The notes: a model not told the origin generated them from the sequence alone. A stretch of 64,000 nt of DNA from Myxococcales bacterium UBA1660 (GCA_002320815.1 DCLA01000113.1:1-64000), one strand, 5' to 3'; positions 31,220 through 40,742 are shown, counted from the first letter of the stretch. A program made the numbers and translations.

Positions 31220-34200
31220 TTGCAACGCTTTCACGCCCTGGTGGCGCTCTCCCTCCTCGGAGCCTGCGCCGTCGATCCCACCCCCATCGACCCGGGTTGC
31301 GACACCGCCGTCGACTGTCCCGCCGGACAGATCTGCACCGACGGTCGCTGCGCGCTGCCCTCGGGCTGCACGGACGGCGTCATGAACGGCGACGAGACCG
31401 GCGTGGATTGCGGGGGGCGCTGCGGAGGCTGCGCCAACGGCATCGCTTGCGACGTGGACGGCGACTGCTCGAGCCGGGCGTGCGTCGCCGGTCGTTGCGC
31501 GGACGCCGCCTGCGACGACGGCGCGATGAACGGCGACGAGACCGACGTGGACTGCGGCGGGAGCTGTGATGCGTGCGGCGTGGGCTTCGACTGCGCGGAG
31601 TCCTCGGACTGCACCACCGACGTCTGCGACGGGGGCCGCTGCGTGGACAGCACCTGTGTCGACGGGGTCCGCGGTGGGGACGAGACCGACGTGGACTGCG
31701 GCGGGAGCTGCGCCCCGTGCGCGGTCGGCTCGACATGCGGCGTCGCGGACGACTGCGTGGACGGCATCTGCACCGGCGGCGTCTGCGTGGCTCCGGCGTG
31801 CGACGACGGCGCCCTCAATGGCGACGAGAGCGACGTGGACTGCGGCGGGAGCTGTGATGGCTGCGGGACCGGCGGCGCGTGCGAGGCGAACGGCGACTGC
31901 GCCAGCGAGGTCTGCGCGGCCGGCGCGTGCGCGGCGCCGATGTGCCCGGATGGCGTGCTCAACGGTGCCGAGACCGACGTGGACTGCGGCGGCCCCGACT
32001 GTCCCGCCTGCGACACCGGCGGAGGGTGCGACACCGGCAGCGACTGCTCCAGCGGGGTCTGCGTGGCCGGCATGTGTGCGTCTCCGAAGTGCGACGACGG
32101 CGTGCCGAACGGGATGGAGACCGACGTGGACTGCGGCGGTCCCACCTGTGACGCCTGCGGCAACGGGTCGATGTGCGACGCGGCCACCGACTGCACCACC
32201 GGGGTCTGCGACGGCGGCGTGTGCGTGGCGGCGGCCTGCACCGACGGCGTGCTCAACGGGAGCGAGACCGACGTGGACTGCGGCGGCCCCGACTGCTCCG
32301 ATTGTGCGGTCGGCCGAGACTGCTCGGTGGCCGGCGACTGCGCCAGCGGTGTCTGCACCGCGGGGGTGTGCGCGGCGCCGAGCTGCACCGACGGGGTGCT
32401 CAACGGTAGCGAGACCGACGTGGACTGCGGCGGGGCCTGCGGAGGCTGCTCGACCGGTGGCGCGTGCGGGGCGGGCACCGATTGCTCCAGCGGGGTGTGC
32501 AGCGGGGGCGCGTGCGCCTCGCCGAGCTGCAGCGACGGCGTGACCAATGGTCTCGAGACCGACGTCGACTGCGGCGGGGGCACCTGCGCCGTCTGCGCGT
32601 CGGGCGCGATGTGTTCCACGCCGAGCGACTGCACCAGCGGCGTGTGTTCCGCGGGGACCTGTTCGACCGCGACGTGCACCGACGGCGTGCGCAACGGCAT
32701 GGAGACCGACGTGGACTGCGGCGGGAGCTGCGGGGGCTGCGCGACCGGCGGGACGTGCGGGGGCGCCAGCGATTGCACCAGCGGCGTGTGTTCGGGCGGG
32801 GCCTGCGCGGCGCCGGCGTGCACCGACGGCGTCCGCAACGGGACCGAGACGGACCTCGACTGCGGCGGGAGCTGCGGCGACTGCGCCAACGGCGCGATGT
32901 GCGCGGTCGCCGGCGACTGCGTCAGCGGCGTCTGCAGCGGCGGGGTGTGTGCGTCGCCGGGCTGCGGCGACGCCGTACTCAACGGCGACGAGACCGACGT
33001 GGACTGCGGCGGGAGCTGCGGCGGCTGCGCGACCGGTGAGACCTGCGATGGCGCGAGCGACTGCACCAGCGCGGTCTGCACCGGCGGCGCCTGCGCGGCG
33101 CCGGCGTGCACCGACGGGGTGCTCAACGGGATGGAGACCGACGTGGACTGCGGCGGGAGCTGCGGCGGCTGCGCGACCGGCGAGACGTGCGGGGGCGCGA
33201 GCGACTGCACCAGCGGGGTCTGCTCCGGAGGCGCCTGCGTGGCGCCGAGCTGTAGCGACGGGGTGCAGAACGGGACCGAGACCGACGTGGACTGCGGCGG
33301 GAGCTGCGGCGCGTGTGGTGACGGCGACATGTGCGCCGTGGCCGGCGACTGCACCAGCGGGGTGTGCAGCGGCGGGGCCTGCGCGGCGCCGAGCTGCAGC
33401 GACGGAGTGCTCAACGGCACCGAGACCGACGTGGACTGCGGCGGGAGCTGCGGCGCGTGCGGTGACGGCGACATGTGCGCCGTGGCCGGCGACTGCACCA
33501 GCGGGGTGTGCAGCGGGGGGGCCTGCGCGGCGCCGAGCTGCAGCGACGGTGTGCTCAACGGGATCGAGACCGACGTGGACTGCGGCGGGAGCTGCGGCGC
33601 GTGCGGAGTCGGCGGTATGTGCGCGGTGGCGGGCGACTGCACGAGCGGCGTCTGCACGGGCGGCGCGTGCGCCGCGGCGACGTGCAGCGACGGGGTGCGC
33701 AACGGGACCGAGACCGACGTGGACTGCGGCGGGAGCTGCGGCGCGTGCGGGGTCGGCGACATGTGCGCGGTGGCCGGCGACTGCACGAGCGGCGTGTGCA
33801 GCGGCGGGGCCTGCACGGCGCCGAGCTGCAGCGACGGGGTGCGCAACGGGACCGAGACGGACGTGGACTGCGGCGGGAGCTGCGGCGCGTGCGGAGTCGG
33901 GGGTATGTGCGCGGTGGCGGGTGACTGCACCAGCGGCGTCTGCAGCGGTGGGTTTTGCTCGGCGGCCTCGTGCACCGACATGGTCCTCAACGGAGACGAG
34001 ACCGACGAGGACTGTGGCGGCGGGGACTGCATCGCCTGCGGGAGCGGCGGCGCTTGCGACACCGTGGCCGACTGCAGCACCGACGCCTGCGTGGGGTCGG
34101 TCTGCGTGAACGGGCCCACCGCCGGCTTCTCCTTGAGCCCCACGATGGGCGTGGCGCCGTTGATGGTCACCGCCACCTCGAGCGCCACGGCCGGAGACGC

Positions 34201-35938
34201 GGCGATCACCCAGACGCGCTACGACTTCGGCGAGGGCGGCGGTTTCGCCGCGCCGAGCACCCACACCTACGCGAGCGCCGGGACCTTCACCGTGCAGCAG
34301 CGGGTGACCGACGCGAACGGTCTCACCGACACCACCAGCACGATGATCACCGTGAGTGAGCCGGTCCCGACTGGCTGCTTCCTCAGCGCGACCGACAAGA
34401 GCTCGGACGCCCACCTGATCCTCACCGCCGACATGCTGGCTGCCGAGTGGCTCGACCTGCAGCCCTCGGGCGTCCGTTCGGACTGCTCCATCCCGGCGGG
34501 TTCGGGGGTCTACTACTACGAGGCCAGCATCGCGCCCTACGAGTGCGACCGGAGCGAGGCGCCGGAGGGGTGCTACGCGACGCCCTACGAGCAGATGGCC
34601 ATCGGCGTCGCCACCGCGGCGGTCCCCTTGAACACGCCGCCCGGCGACACCGACCAGGGCTTCAACATCGACACGAGCGGGTCGTACTTCTACGACGGTG
34701 CCTACCTGGGGAACATCGACCGCTTCTCGACCGAGACCTACGGCTTCGTGGTCGACTACCGGGGCACCAACCCGGTGATCCACCTGATCTCGAGCAACTA
34801 CGGCTCGCCCGAGGTGGTCCACTCCCAGACCCTGACCGCCGTCACCGGGGACCTCTACGCCATGCTCAGCGGCCCGCGTCGCAAGGTCGGCGTCGAGGTC
34901 CAGGTGAACTTCGGGAACGACACCACCAACCGGCCCTTCGAGTTCGACGCCGCCGCCGCGCTGACCGCGGCCGGATTGACGACCGAGGCGGGGCTCTTGG
35001 TGAACGGCTTCGGGTCCACCAACGCCGGCACCCTGAACGCGCGGCCGACCCTCACGGTCTCGGCCGACGTGACGGTGGCTCTGGGTACCCCGGTGACCCT
35101 CACCGGGGTCGCGTCCGACGCCGAGGACGGCGTCCTGACCGGGGACATCTACTGGGAGGACATGGCCACCGTGTACGGCTTCCGGACCGACGGGATGGGC
35201 GCGACCTTCACCTTCACGCCGGAGTCCATCGGTCTGCATCCCGTCCGCGCGACGGTCTACGACTCGGACGGTGGGCGCCGCCAGGCCACGGTGCGGGTCT
35301 CCGTCACCGGGACCCTGCCGCAGTACGATCCGGTCCTCCTCGTCAACGACTCGGTCGCCGACCCCAACGTCGGCTCGGGGATCACCACCGACGGCCTCGG
35401 CGCCAAGTGGGTCGTCGCCGACAAGATGGGCATCCGCGCCAACCAGGGGCTCTACGGGGACTTCTGGTACTTCGAGGTCACCCGGCACACCGGCCCGGTG
35501 AACCAGGGGGCCGGCTTGGTCATCTGGGATGGCGACCTCGACCCCTACTCGGCCGACAACGTGCCCCCGAGCATGTCGGTCAACACCAGCGGCGGCGTGT
35601 GGCAGAACATCATCTACTACGCGAGCTACGACACCTCGAACACCACCTACGGCTTCGCGGTCGACTACCGCGGCGAGAGCCCGATGGTCTACGTGGTCAT
35701 CGGCGGTGACGTGGTGGCCCAGTGGGAGATGGTCGACGTCTTTGTGCCGGTGCACCCCATGCTCTACGGCAACGCCACCGGCGACCCGGCGATGTACGAC
35801 GAGACCATCAACTTCGGCGCGTCGGCCTTCGTGCAGGACCCGTGTACGGCGCTCGGCGCCTGGGGCGTCTCGGCCGGCGACGTGAGCGCGTTGGGCCTCG
35901 GCTGGGGTGACGTGAACGCGACCACCACCTGCCCGTGA
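31220..35938 (+). CDS. Giant Cys-rich repeat lipoprotein with PKD and SPRY-like domains
   Basis: A 1572-residue lipoprotein. It starts at a TTG with GGAG six bases upstream, giving a short signal with lipobox LGAC (Cys17). Residues about 51-962 are 19 tandem repeats of about 48 residues, each beginning DGVxNGxETDVDCGG and carrying eight Cys. A PKD-type beta domain follows (about 965-1050, VTATSSATAGDAAITQTRYDFG). Two SPRY-like domains come next (about 1065-1275 and 1385-1560) with the YYYEASI/WYFEVTR strand and the YGFxVDYRG strand in each, separated by a short Ig-like stretch. SPRY domains bind proteins or glycans. The repeats would form a long disulfide-rod stalk presenting the binding domains at the surface. 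No enzyme motif is seen. Confidence 0.9.
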   Translation: MQRFHALVALSLLGACAVDPTPIDPGCDTAVDCPAGQICTDGRCALPSGCTDGVMNGDETGVDCGGRCGGCANGIACDVDGDCSSRACVAGRCADAACDDGAMNGDETDVDCGGSCDACGVGFDCAESSDCTTDVCDGGRCVDSTCVDGVRGGDETDVDCGGSCAPCAVGSTCGVADDCVDGICTGGVCVAPACDDGALNGDESDVDCGGSCDGCGTGGACEANGDCASEVCAAGACAAPMCPDGVLNGAETDVDCGGPDCPACDTGGGCDTGSDCSSGVCVAGMCASPKCDDGVPNGMETDVDCGGPTCDACGNGSMCDAATDCTTGVCDGGVCVAAACTDGVLNGSETDVDCGGPDCSDCAVGRDCSVAGDCASGVCTAGVCAAPSCTDGVLNGSETDVDCGGACGGCSTGGACGAGTDCSSGVCSGGACASPSCSDGVTNGLETDVDCGGGTCAVCASGAMCSTPSDCTSGVCSAGTCSTATCTDGVRNGMETDVDCGGSCGGCATGGTCGGASDCTSGVCSGGACAAPACTDGVRNGTETDLDCGGSCGDCANGAMCAVAGDCVSGVCSGGVCASPGCGDAVLNGDETDVDCGGSCGGCATGETCDGASDCTSAVCTGGACAAPACTDGVLNGMETDVDCGGSCGGCATGETCGGASDCTSGVCSGGACVAPSCSDGVQNGTETDVDCGGSCGACGDGDMCAVAGDCTSGVCSGGACAAPSCSDGVLNGTETDVDCGGSCGACGDGDMCAVAGDCTSGVCSGGACAAPSCSDGVLNGIETDVDCGGSCGACGVGGMCAVAGDCTSGVCTGGACAAATCSDGVRNGTETDVDCGGSCGACGVGDMCAVAGDCTSGVCSGGACTAPSCSDGVRNGTETDVDCGGSCGACGVGGMCAVAGDCTSGVCSGGFCSAASCTDMVLNGDETDEDCGGGDCIACGSGGACDTVADCSTDACVGSVCVNGPTAGFSLSPTMGVAPLMVTATSSATAGDAAITQTRYDFGEGGGFAAPSTHTYASAGTFTVQQRVTDANGLTDTTSTMITVSEPVPTGCFLSATDKSSDAHLILTADMLAAEWLDLQPSGVRSDCSIPAGSGVYYYEASIAPYECDRSEAPEGCYATPYEQMAIGVATAAVPLNTPPGDTDQGFNIDTSGSYFYDGAYLGNIDRFSTETYGFVVDYRGTNPVIHLISSNYGSPEVVHSQTLTAVTGDLYAMLSGPRRKVGVEVQVNFGNDTTNRPFEFDAAAALTAAGLTTEAGLLVNGFGSTNAGTLNARPTLTVSADVTVALGTPVTLTGVASDAEDGVLTGDIYWEDMATVYGFRTDGMGATFTFTPESIGLHPVRATVYDSDGGRRQATVRVSVTGTLPQYDPVLLVNDSVADPNVGSGITTDGLGAKWVVADKMGIRANQGLYGDFWYFEVTRHTGPVNQGAGLVIWDGDLDPYSADNVPPSMSVNTSGGVWQNIIYYASYDTSNTTYGFAVDYRGESPMVYVVIGGDVVAQWEMVDVFVPVHPMLYGNATGDPAMYDETINFGASAFVQDPCTALGAWGVSAGDVSALGLGWGDVNATTTCP
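31370..34105 (+). repeat. 19 tandem ~144-bp coding repeats
   Basis: The array is 2,736 bp long, equal to 19 times 144, with most units exactly 144 bp and a few of 147. Units near the 3' end (about 33250-33960) are nearly identical at the DNA level, while the first five diverge strongly, which points to recent expansion from the 3' side. Confidence 0.92.
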
Positions 35939-35952
35939 TCACCGGCTCCTGA

Positions 35953-36849
35953 TCACCAGCGGATGGTGGGCGTGAGGCCGGTGAGGATCAGATGCACGGC
36001 GCCCGCCGCGGTGGCGCCGTAGAGCATCGCCTGGGGCCGGTCGAAGCGGTACGCGAAGGGCGCGGCGAGGGCCGCGCCCAGGATCGCGGTGAAGTAGTAG
36101 AGCCCGGCCTTGCGCGGCGCCCGGTTGCCCGCGTTGTGGTGCACCACCATCGACAAGAGCGTCGTGATGCCCATGGCCAGACCGACGGTCCGGGTGCGGG
36201 CGCGGGCCTCGAGACCGAAGGCCTCGATGATGGAGCCCGCGAAGAGGCCGCCCTGCGCCGCGCCCGGGTAGATGCCGGCCAGCGCGTGGCCGGGCCCCTC
36301 GCGCCAATGATCGGCCCGGGCCCAGCGGCGAAGCAGCACCGCCAGGGTGGCCGCGAGGAGCGGCGTGCCCAGCGCGCCGACCACCCGCCCCGGCCTCTGG
36401 TGTCCTCCCTGGAGCTCGAGGGCCAGGCCCGAGGCGATGCCCAGGACCAGGCCGCTCTGCAGACCGAACGCCAGGTAGCCGTTGCCCCGGCGCCTTTCGG
36501 CGAGGTCCGCGCGGGTCGGGGCCGGCGGCGCGACGACGGGCGGTTGAACCGTGGGCGGATGAACCACCGGCGGCTGAACCGGCGGCTGAATCGGCGGCTG
36601 GACGACGACCGGCTCCGGCGGGGTCACTGGCGGTGGCTGCACGATGAAGACGACCCCCGACGGCTGCCCCGGCGACCGCTGGTTCACCCGCTGGCCCGGG
36701 TCGGGCCGCCGGGCGTCGTAGCGCTCCGGGTGGCGGGCGTCTCGGCTCTGGTGAGGCGGGGCGCCCTCGAGGACCTCCACCTGCGGCGCCTGGGCGGCGG
36801 CGGTGGAACCGAGGGCGAGCAGGGAGGCGAGGGCGAAGAGGCGCATCAT
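35953..36849 (-). CDS. Pro-repeat exported membrane protein
   Basis: A 298-residue protein with a signal peptide (LFALASLLALGSTAAA). A Pro/Val/Gln repeat of the type QPPVxPP (about 70-110) follows, then five or six hydrophobic helices to the C-terminus (YLAFGLQSGLVLGIASGLAL, LGTPLLAATLAVLL, VGLAMGITTLLSMVV, AAGAVHLILTGL). The Pro-rich arm probably spans the periplasm or binds a partner. No family recognised. Its end converges with the giant repeat lipoprotein 15 bp away. Confidence 0.72.
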   Translation of the reverse strand: MMRLFALASLLALGSTAAAQAPQVEVLEGAPPHQSRDARHPERYDARRPDPGQRVNQRSPGQPSGVVFIVQPPPVTPPEPVVVQPPIQPPVQPPVVHPPTVQPPVVAPPAPTRADLAERRRGNGYLAFGLQSGLVLGIASGLALELQGGHQRPGRVVGALGTPLLAATLAVLLRRWARADHWREGPGHALAGIYPGAAQGGLFAGSIIEAFGLEARARTRTVGLAMGITTLLSMVVHHNAGNRAPRKAGLYYFTAILGAALAAPFAYRFDRPQAMLYGATAAGAVHLILTGLTPTIRW

Positions 36850-36918
36850 GGCGACCCAACGCTGCGCGTCGTGCCGGGCTTACACCTGGCGGCAGCGACC
36901 GGGGTGACGGAACGCGAA

Positions 36919-36945
36919 AACGCGAGGGCGGCGGGCCCTCGCGTT
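36919..36945 (-). terminator. Intrinsic terminator after VWA gene
   Basis: Perfect 11-bp arms AACGCGAGGGC (36919-36929) and GCCCTCGCGTT (36935-36945) with a 5-nt loop. Read leftward the stem is followed by a run giving TTTT, so this fits an intrinsic terminator for the VWA gene, whose stop is 24 bp upstream. Confidence 0.72.
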
Positions 36946-36968
36946 CGCGCGTCGCGGCTCGCCTCCCG

Positions 36969-38846
36969 TCAGCGGCCGAGGCGCGCCGAGAGCCGACCCA
37001 TCGCCAGCGCGAAGTGGCGCCGCTCGGTGTGGCTCGCCGGCGGGGTGAGCTCCCCGATGGCCCGCGCGACGCGGCGCACCGAACTCACGCGCACCCGGAG
37101 CTGCGCGTCGCCCCGGACCTCACCGTAGCGCTCGGCGTGGGTCACCAGGGCGGCCTCCGCCTGGGCGGCGCGGCCGTTGTTGAGGTGCGCGGCGGCCAGG
37201 TCCAGGGCCCCGGCGAGGTCGGCGTCGGCCTCGACCCGCGCGGTGGCGATGCCCGAGCGCGCCACGACCACGCCGCTCTCGCTGCGCTCGCGGCCCCCCT
37301 GGCCGACGCGGACGCGGATGGTGATGCGGGGCGACGCGGAGCGGCTACGCACCCGGACGCGGATGACGAAGCGGCGCTCCTCGCCGGCGGCCAGGCCGCG
37401 GACCTCGGGGGCGAGGGTGCTGGCGTCCACGCCGTCGGCGAGCATCAGGTCCTCGCCCAGGTTCAGCTGGACGCGCACCCGGGCGGCGGCCTCGAGGCGG
37501 GCCTCGGTGAGCTCGGCCTCGAGGGAGGGCGCCAGCGCGCTCGGGTCGAGAGCGACGTGGTAGCCGCCCGAGCCGGCGCGGGCGACGGCGCGGAGCACGT
37601 CGGCGTCGAAGGAGTCGCCCATGCCGATGGTGGTGGTCAGGCAGGCGCTGGCGCTGGCGCGGGCGGCCATCGGAGCCAGCTCCTCGGCGCTGAAGGCGCC
37701 ACCGTTGGGGACTCCGTCGCTCAGCAGGATGACCCGCGAGGGCATCTCGCCCTGGGCCCGGGCCGCTACCCGGTAAGCGGCCCCGAGGCCGGCCTCGATG
37801 TTGGTGCCGCCGCCCACCGAGATCTCGCCGAGGGCGTTCAGGACCGCGCGGCCGTCGCCGACCGGGCCCAGGGGGTAGACCTCCTCGGCGTGCGCGTCGT
37901 AGGCGACAATGTGGATCTCGTCGCGGGGATCGAGCTGGCCCACCAGGGTCCGGGCGCTGGCCACGACCGAGCCCCAGGTCCGCTGCATCGAGGAGCTCCG
38001 GTCGATGACCAAATGCACCCGCACGCGAGCCCGGGCCTCGGCGGGCTCTTCGCCCCGGACACGCACGACCACGCGGCCCTCGTCGGGCGAGCTCGGGTCA
38101 CGCTCGAAGGCGCTGGAGACCCGCACGCCCGCGCCCACCTGCAGGTGAGTCGCGCCCTCCGCTTCGGTCACGGTCTCGGCGAGGGGGCCGAGGTCGTCCA
38201 GGCGGGTCCGGTAGCCGCCGACCTCGACGCCGGCGTCGGTGGCCAGGGCCCCGAGGCGCACGCGGACCCGGGTGGTCGAGCGGACGCCGCGGTCGCCCTC
38301 GGCGAGCCGCTCGGGCTCGGTGGCGTCGTAGAGCTCGACGAGCTCCCCGGTGCCCGCCACGCGACCGGAGGCCTCGGTGCGGGCGCGGGCCTCGGCGTTC
38401 ACGTGGACGTTCACGTTCACGTCCACCCGCTCGTCGGCCACGGGGGTCGAGCCACCCTCGTGGCCCCCCGAGACCCCGGCATCCACGGCGAGGAGTCCGT
38501 CGACACTGGCCAGCGCGGCGTCGGCGGCGTCCAGACCCGCCTCGATGATCCCGTTCGCCTGGGCCATCATCGCGTCGGCCTCGGCCTCGAGGCCCGCGGC
38601 CTCGTCCTCGAGCTCCACGAAGACCACGCCGCCGGCGCGGGCTTCGGCGGCGAGCTCCGCCTCGGCGCGGGCCTGGGCAGCGAGCTCGGCCTCGGCCGTG
38701 GTGTCGGCGACGACCTCGCCCTCCACGGTGATCTCGGTCTCGGCGTAGAGGTGCGCGTTGGAGGCGGGCACCCGGCGGACGTGGGCCTGGAGGCAGCCCC
38801 CGAGGGAGAGCAGAAGCGGAAGCAGGAGTGCGGTACGACGGTCCAT
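36969..38846 (-). CDS. VWA-domain lipoprotein
   Basis: A 625-residue lipoprotein with lipobox LGGC (Cys18). Residues about 45-90 are Ala/Glu-rich and likely helical; a Val/Asn alternating stretch follows near 145. A von Willebrand A domain spans about 275-455 with a complete metal-site motif DRSSSM (282-287), GGGTNIEAGL and LLSDGVPNGG. A beta-rich region with unusually many Arg-Val pairs follows, then a helical C-terminus. VWA domains bind protein ligands through a divalent metal, here probably at the outer membrane or in the periplasm. Start ATG with GGAGGAG upstream, inside a hairpin noted separately. Confidence 0.88.
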   Translation of the reverse strand: MDRRTALLLPLLLSLGGCLQAHVRRVPASNAHLYAETEITVEGEVVADTTAEAELAAQARAEAELAAEARAGGVVFVELEDEAAGLEAEADAMMAQANGIIEAGLDAADAALASVDGLLAVDAGVSGGHEGGSTPVADERVDVNVNVHVNAEARARTEASGRVAGTGELVELYDATEPERLAEGDRGVRSTTRVRVRLGALATDAGVEVGGYRTRLDDLGPLAETVTEAEGATHLQVGAGVRVSSAFERDPSSPDEGRVVVRVRGEEPAEARARVRVHLVIDRSSSMQRTWGSVVASARTLVGQLDPRDEIHIVAYDAHAEEVYPLGPVGDGRAVLNALGEISVGGGTNIEAGLGAAYRVAARAQGEMPSRVILLSDGVPNGGAFSAEELAPMAARASASACLTTTIGMGDSFDADVLRAVARAGSGGYHVALDPSALAPSLEAELTEARLEAAARVRVQLNLGEDLMLADGVDASTLAPEVRGLAAGEERRFVIRVRVRSRSASPRITIRVRVGQGGRERSESGVVVARSGIATARVEADADLAGALDLAAAHLNNGRAAQAEAALVTHAERYGEVRGDAQLRVRVSSVRRVARAIGELTPPASHTERRHFALAMGRLSARLGR

Positions 38847-38862
38847 GGGTCTCCTCCATGGA
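38842..38862 (-). promoter_or_regulatory. Hairpin over ribosome site and start codon
   Basis: Arms TCCATGG (38842-38848) and CCATGGA (38856-38862) are complementary. Read on the minus strand, the AGGAGAC loop carries the ribosome site and the downstream arm contains the VWA start codon. Confidence 0.35.
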
Positions 38863-39068
38863 AGGACCGTGCCAGGGTTGGCGCGGCTGTTTCGTGAGCA
38901 ATTTCAGTCTTTTGAATAAGCCACGATCGTGAACGGGCGTCGTGCGTCGTGAACGACGGACCACGTTTGAATACATCCCACCCTCGGGACGTCGCGGCGG
39001 CCTCTTCGACGCACCTTATCGACCCGTGGGCTCCCCCGCTGCGGGGAAGGCCCTAGCATCGGCGATGC

Positions 39069-40160
39069 ATGGCCAAGAAGAAGAAGCGCGAATCCATCGC
39101 TCCCGCCCGCCGCAAGCCCGTCGGCGAGGTCCCCGGAACCATCGCCGCGGATCCGACCGCCGTGGAGACGCGCATGCGCGTCATCGCGTACGGACCGCAG
39201 AAGCTGGAGGAGAAGGAGTGTTCGTCGCTGAAGGACGTGGAGGCGATGCAGGCCCGGCGCCCGAACGTGCTCTGGCTGGACGTCACCGGCCTGGGGAACG
39301 GCGAGCTGATCAAAGAGATCGGCGAGCACTTCGAGCTCCACCGGCTGGCCCTGGAGGACGTGGTGAGCACGCACCAGCGCCCCAAGGCCGAGCCCTACCC
39401 GGAGACCGACTTCATCGTCCTGCGCATGGCGCGCGAGGAAGCCGACGCCGAGATCGACATCGAACAGGTCTCGTTCTTCTTGGGCGAGGGGTTCGTCATC
39501 ACCTTCCAGGAGCGCGAGGGGGACGTCTTCGATCCCGTCCGGCGCCGCATCCGGGACTCCCTCGGCCGGATCCGCTCCCGGGGCTCCGACTACCTGCTCT
39601 ACGCGCTCGTCGACGCCGTGGTCGACAACGTCTTTCCCATCGTCGAGGGGATCAGCGAGCGGCTCGAGGACGAGGAGGAGATCATCCTGCGCGAGCCCGA
39701 CGACAAGGTCTCCGAGCGTCTCTACGAGGTCCGCCGGAAGCTGATCCACCTGCGCCGCGCGGTGTGGCCGCTGCGGGAGGTGCTCTCGCATCTCCAGCGG
39801 TCCGAGAGCGGACGCATGACCGACGACACCAAGGTCTACCTGCGCGACGTGGAGGACCACGCGGTGCAGCTCGTGGACCTCCTCGAGAGCGAGCGCGAGG
39901 TCGTGGGCACCCTGATGGACGTGTACCTCTCGCAGGTCAGCCACCGGATGAACGAGGTCATGAAGGTGCTCACCATCATGAGCACCATCTTCATCCCCTT
40001 GGGCTTCCTCGCCGGGCTCTACGGGATGAACTTCGACACCTCCTCGCCGTACAATCTCCCGGAGCTGGAGTGGGCTTATGGCTACCCGGCATTGATCGGG
40101 TTCATGCTGACGGTGGCCATCGGCATGCTCTTCTACTTCCGGCGAAAGGGGTGGTTGTGA
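39069..40160 (+). CDS. corA: CorA family divalent metal transporter
   Basis: A 363-residue CorA-type channel for magnesium (or cobalt/nickel). A long cytosolic N-terminal part with basic tail KKKKR is followed by two C-terminal transmembrane helices (VLTIMSTIFIPLGFLAGLY and PALIGFMLTVAIGMLFYF). The diagnostic GMN (319-321) sits in YGMNF at the end of the first helix. Length and topology fit the pentameric family. It overlaps the next gene by four bases (GTGA), so they are translated together. Confidence 0.94.
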   Translation: MAKKKKRESIAPARRKPVGEVPGTIAADPTAVETRMRVIAYGPQKLEEKECSSLKDVEAMQARRPNVLWLDVTGLGNGELIKEIGEHFELHRLALEDVVSTHQRPKAEPYPETDFIVLRMAREEADAEIDIEQVSFFLGEGFVITFQEREGDVFDPVRRRIRDSLGRIRSRGSDYLLYALVDAVVDNVFPIVEGISERLEDEEEIILREPDDKVSERLYEVRRKLIHLRRAVWPLREVLSHLQRSESGRMTDDTKVYLRDVEDHAVQLVDLLESEREVVGTLMDVYLSQVSHRMNEVMKVLTIMSTIFIPLGFLAGLYGMNFDTSSPYNLPELEWAYGYPALIGFMLTVAIGMLFYFRRKGWL

Positions 40161-40738
40161 CGGTAGGCGAGGAACCGAGATACTCGGAGCGGCTCGACGA
40201 GGCCGTGGCCTTGGCCACGAGCGCCTTCCGTACGCACTACCGCAAGGGCAGCGGGGTCCCCTACCTGACCCACCTCTTCCAGGTGATGGTCACCGTCGGA
40301 GAGCACGGCGGGGACGAGGAGCAGATGATCGCCGCGCTCCTCCACGACTACCTGGAGGACGTCCCCGGGGCGACGGGAGACGAGCTGGAGCAGCGCTTCG
40401 GGGCCCGCGTGCGCCGGATGGTGGAGGCCCTGAGCGACGCCACCGAGCACCCCAAGCCGCCCTGGCGGGAGCGCAAGGAGCGCTACCTCGCGGAGCTCCG
40501 CGACGAGCCCGCGGAGGTCAAGCTGGTGAGCGCGGCCGACAAGCTCCACAACGCCCGCTCCATCGAGCGCGACCTCCACGTGGTCGGCGAGGCGCTCTGG
40601 GAGCGCTTCACCGGTAAGAAGGAGGGCTCCCTCTGGTACTACGGCCAGGTCGTCGACGCGTTGGCCCACCAGTGGGAGCACCGGATCCTGGGCGAGCTGC
40701 GGACCACGGTGGCCACCGTGCGCCGGCTGGCCGGCTGA
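40157..40738 (+). CDS. Mesh1-like HD-domain hydrolase
   Basis: A 193-residue HD-superfamily phosphohydrolase. His39, the H63-D64 pair in LLHDYLED, E67/D68 and D128 in SAADKLHNAR match the metal-binding pattern of the RelA/SpoT-Mesh1 hydrolase branch, including THLFQVM (38-44). No synthetase domain is present. The family hydrolyses (p)ppGpp and, in some members, NADPH; that this protein does so is an inference. It starts at GTG 40157, with AAAGGGG upstream, overlapping the corA stop. It ends 5 bp from a convergent kinase gene. Confidence 0.87.
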   Translation: MTVGEEPRYSERLDEAVALATSAFRTHYRKGSGVPYLTHLFQVMVTVGEHGGDEEQMIAALLHDYLEDVPGATGDELEQRFGARVRRMVEALSDATEHPKPPWRERKERYLAELRDEPAEVKLVSAADKLHNARSIERDLHVVGEALWERFTGKKEGSLWYYGQVVDALAHQWEHRILGELRTTVATVRRLAG

Positions 40739-40742
40739 GGGT

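Noticed and set aside
31370..34105. A CRISPR-like regular repeat array
   Set aside because: Units are 144 bp, in frame and continuous with coding sequence, without spacers or cas genes.
31190..35755. A long open frame antisense to the giant repeat lipoprotein
   Set aside because: It mirrors the repeated codons and strong G+C bias of the sense gene, has no ribosome site, and its translation is low-complexity Ala/Val/His-rich.
38859..38875. A near-consensus sigma-54 box (TGGCACG on the minus strand) before the VWA gene
   Set aside because: The -12 half reads TTCCA rather than TTGCA, and the implied transcript would start at the ATG, leaving no leader for the ribosome site.
38942..40738. A 598-residue protein joining corA's region to the HD hydrolase
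   Set aside because: The first 400 residues are a shadow of corA in another frame; the real hydrolase starts at the GTGA overlap at 40157.
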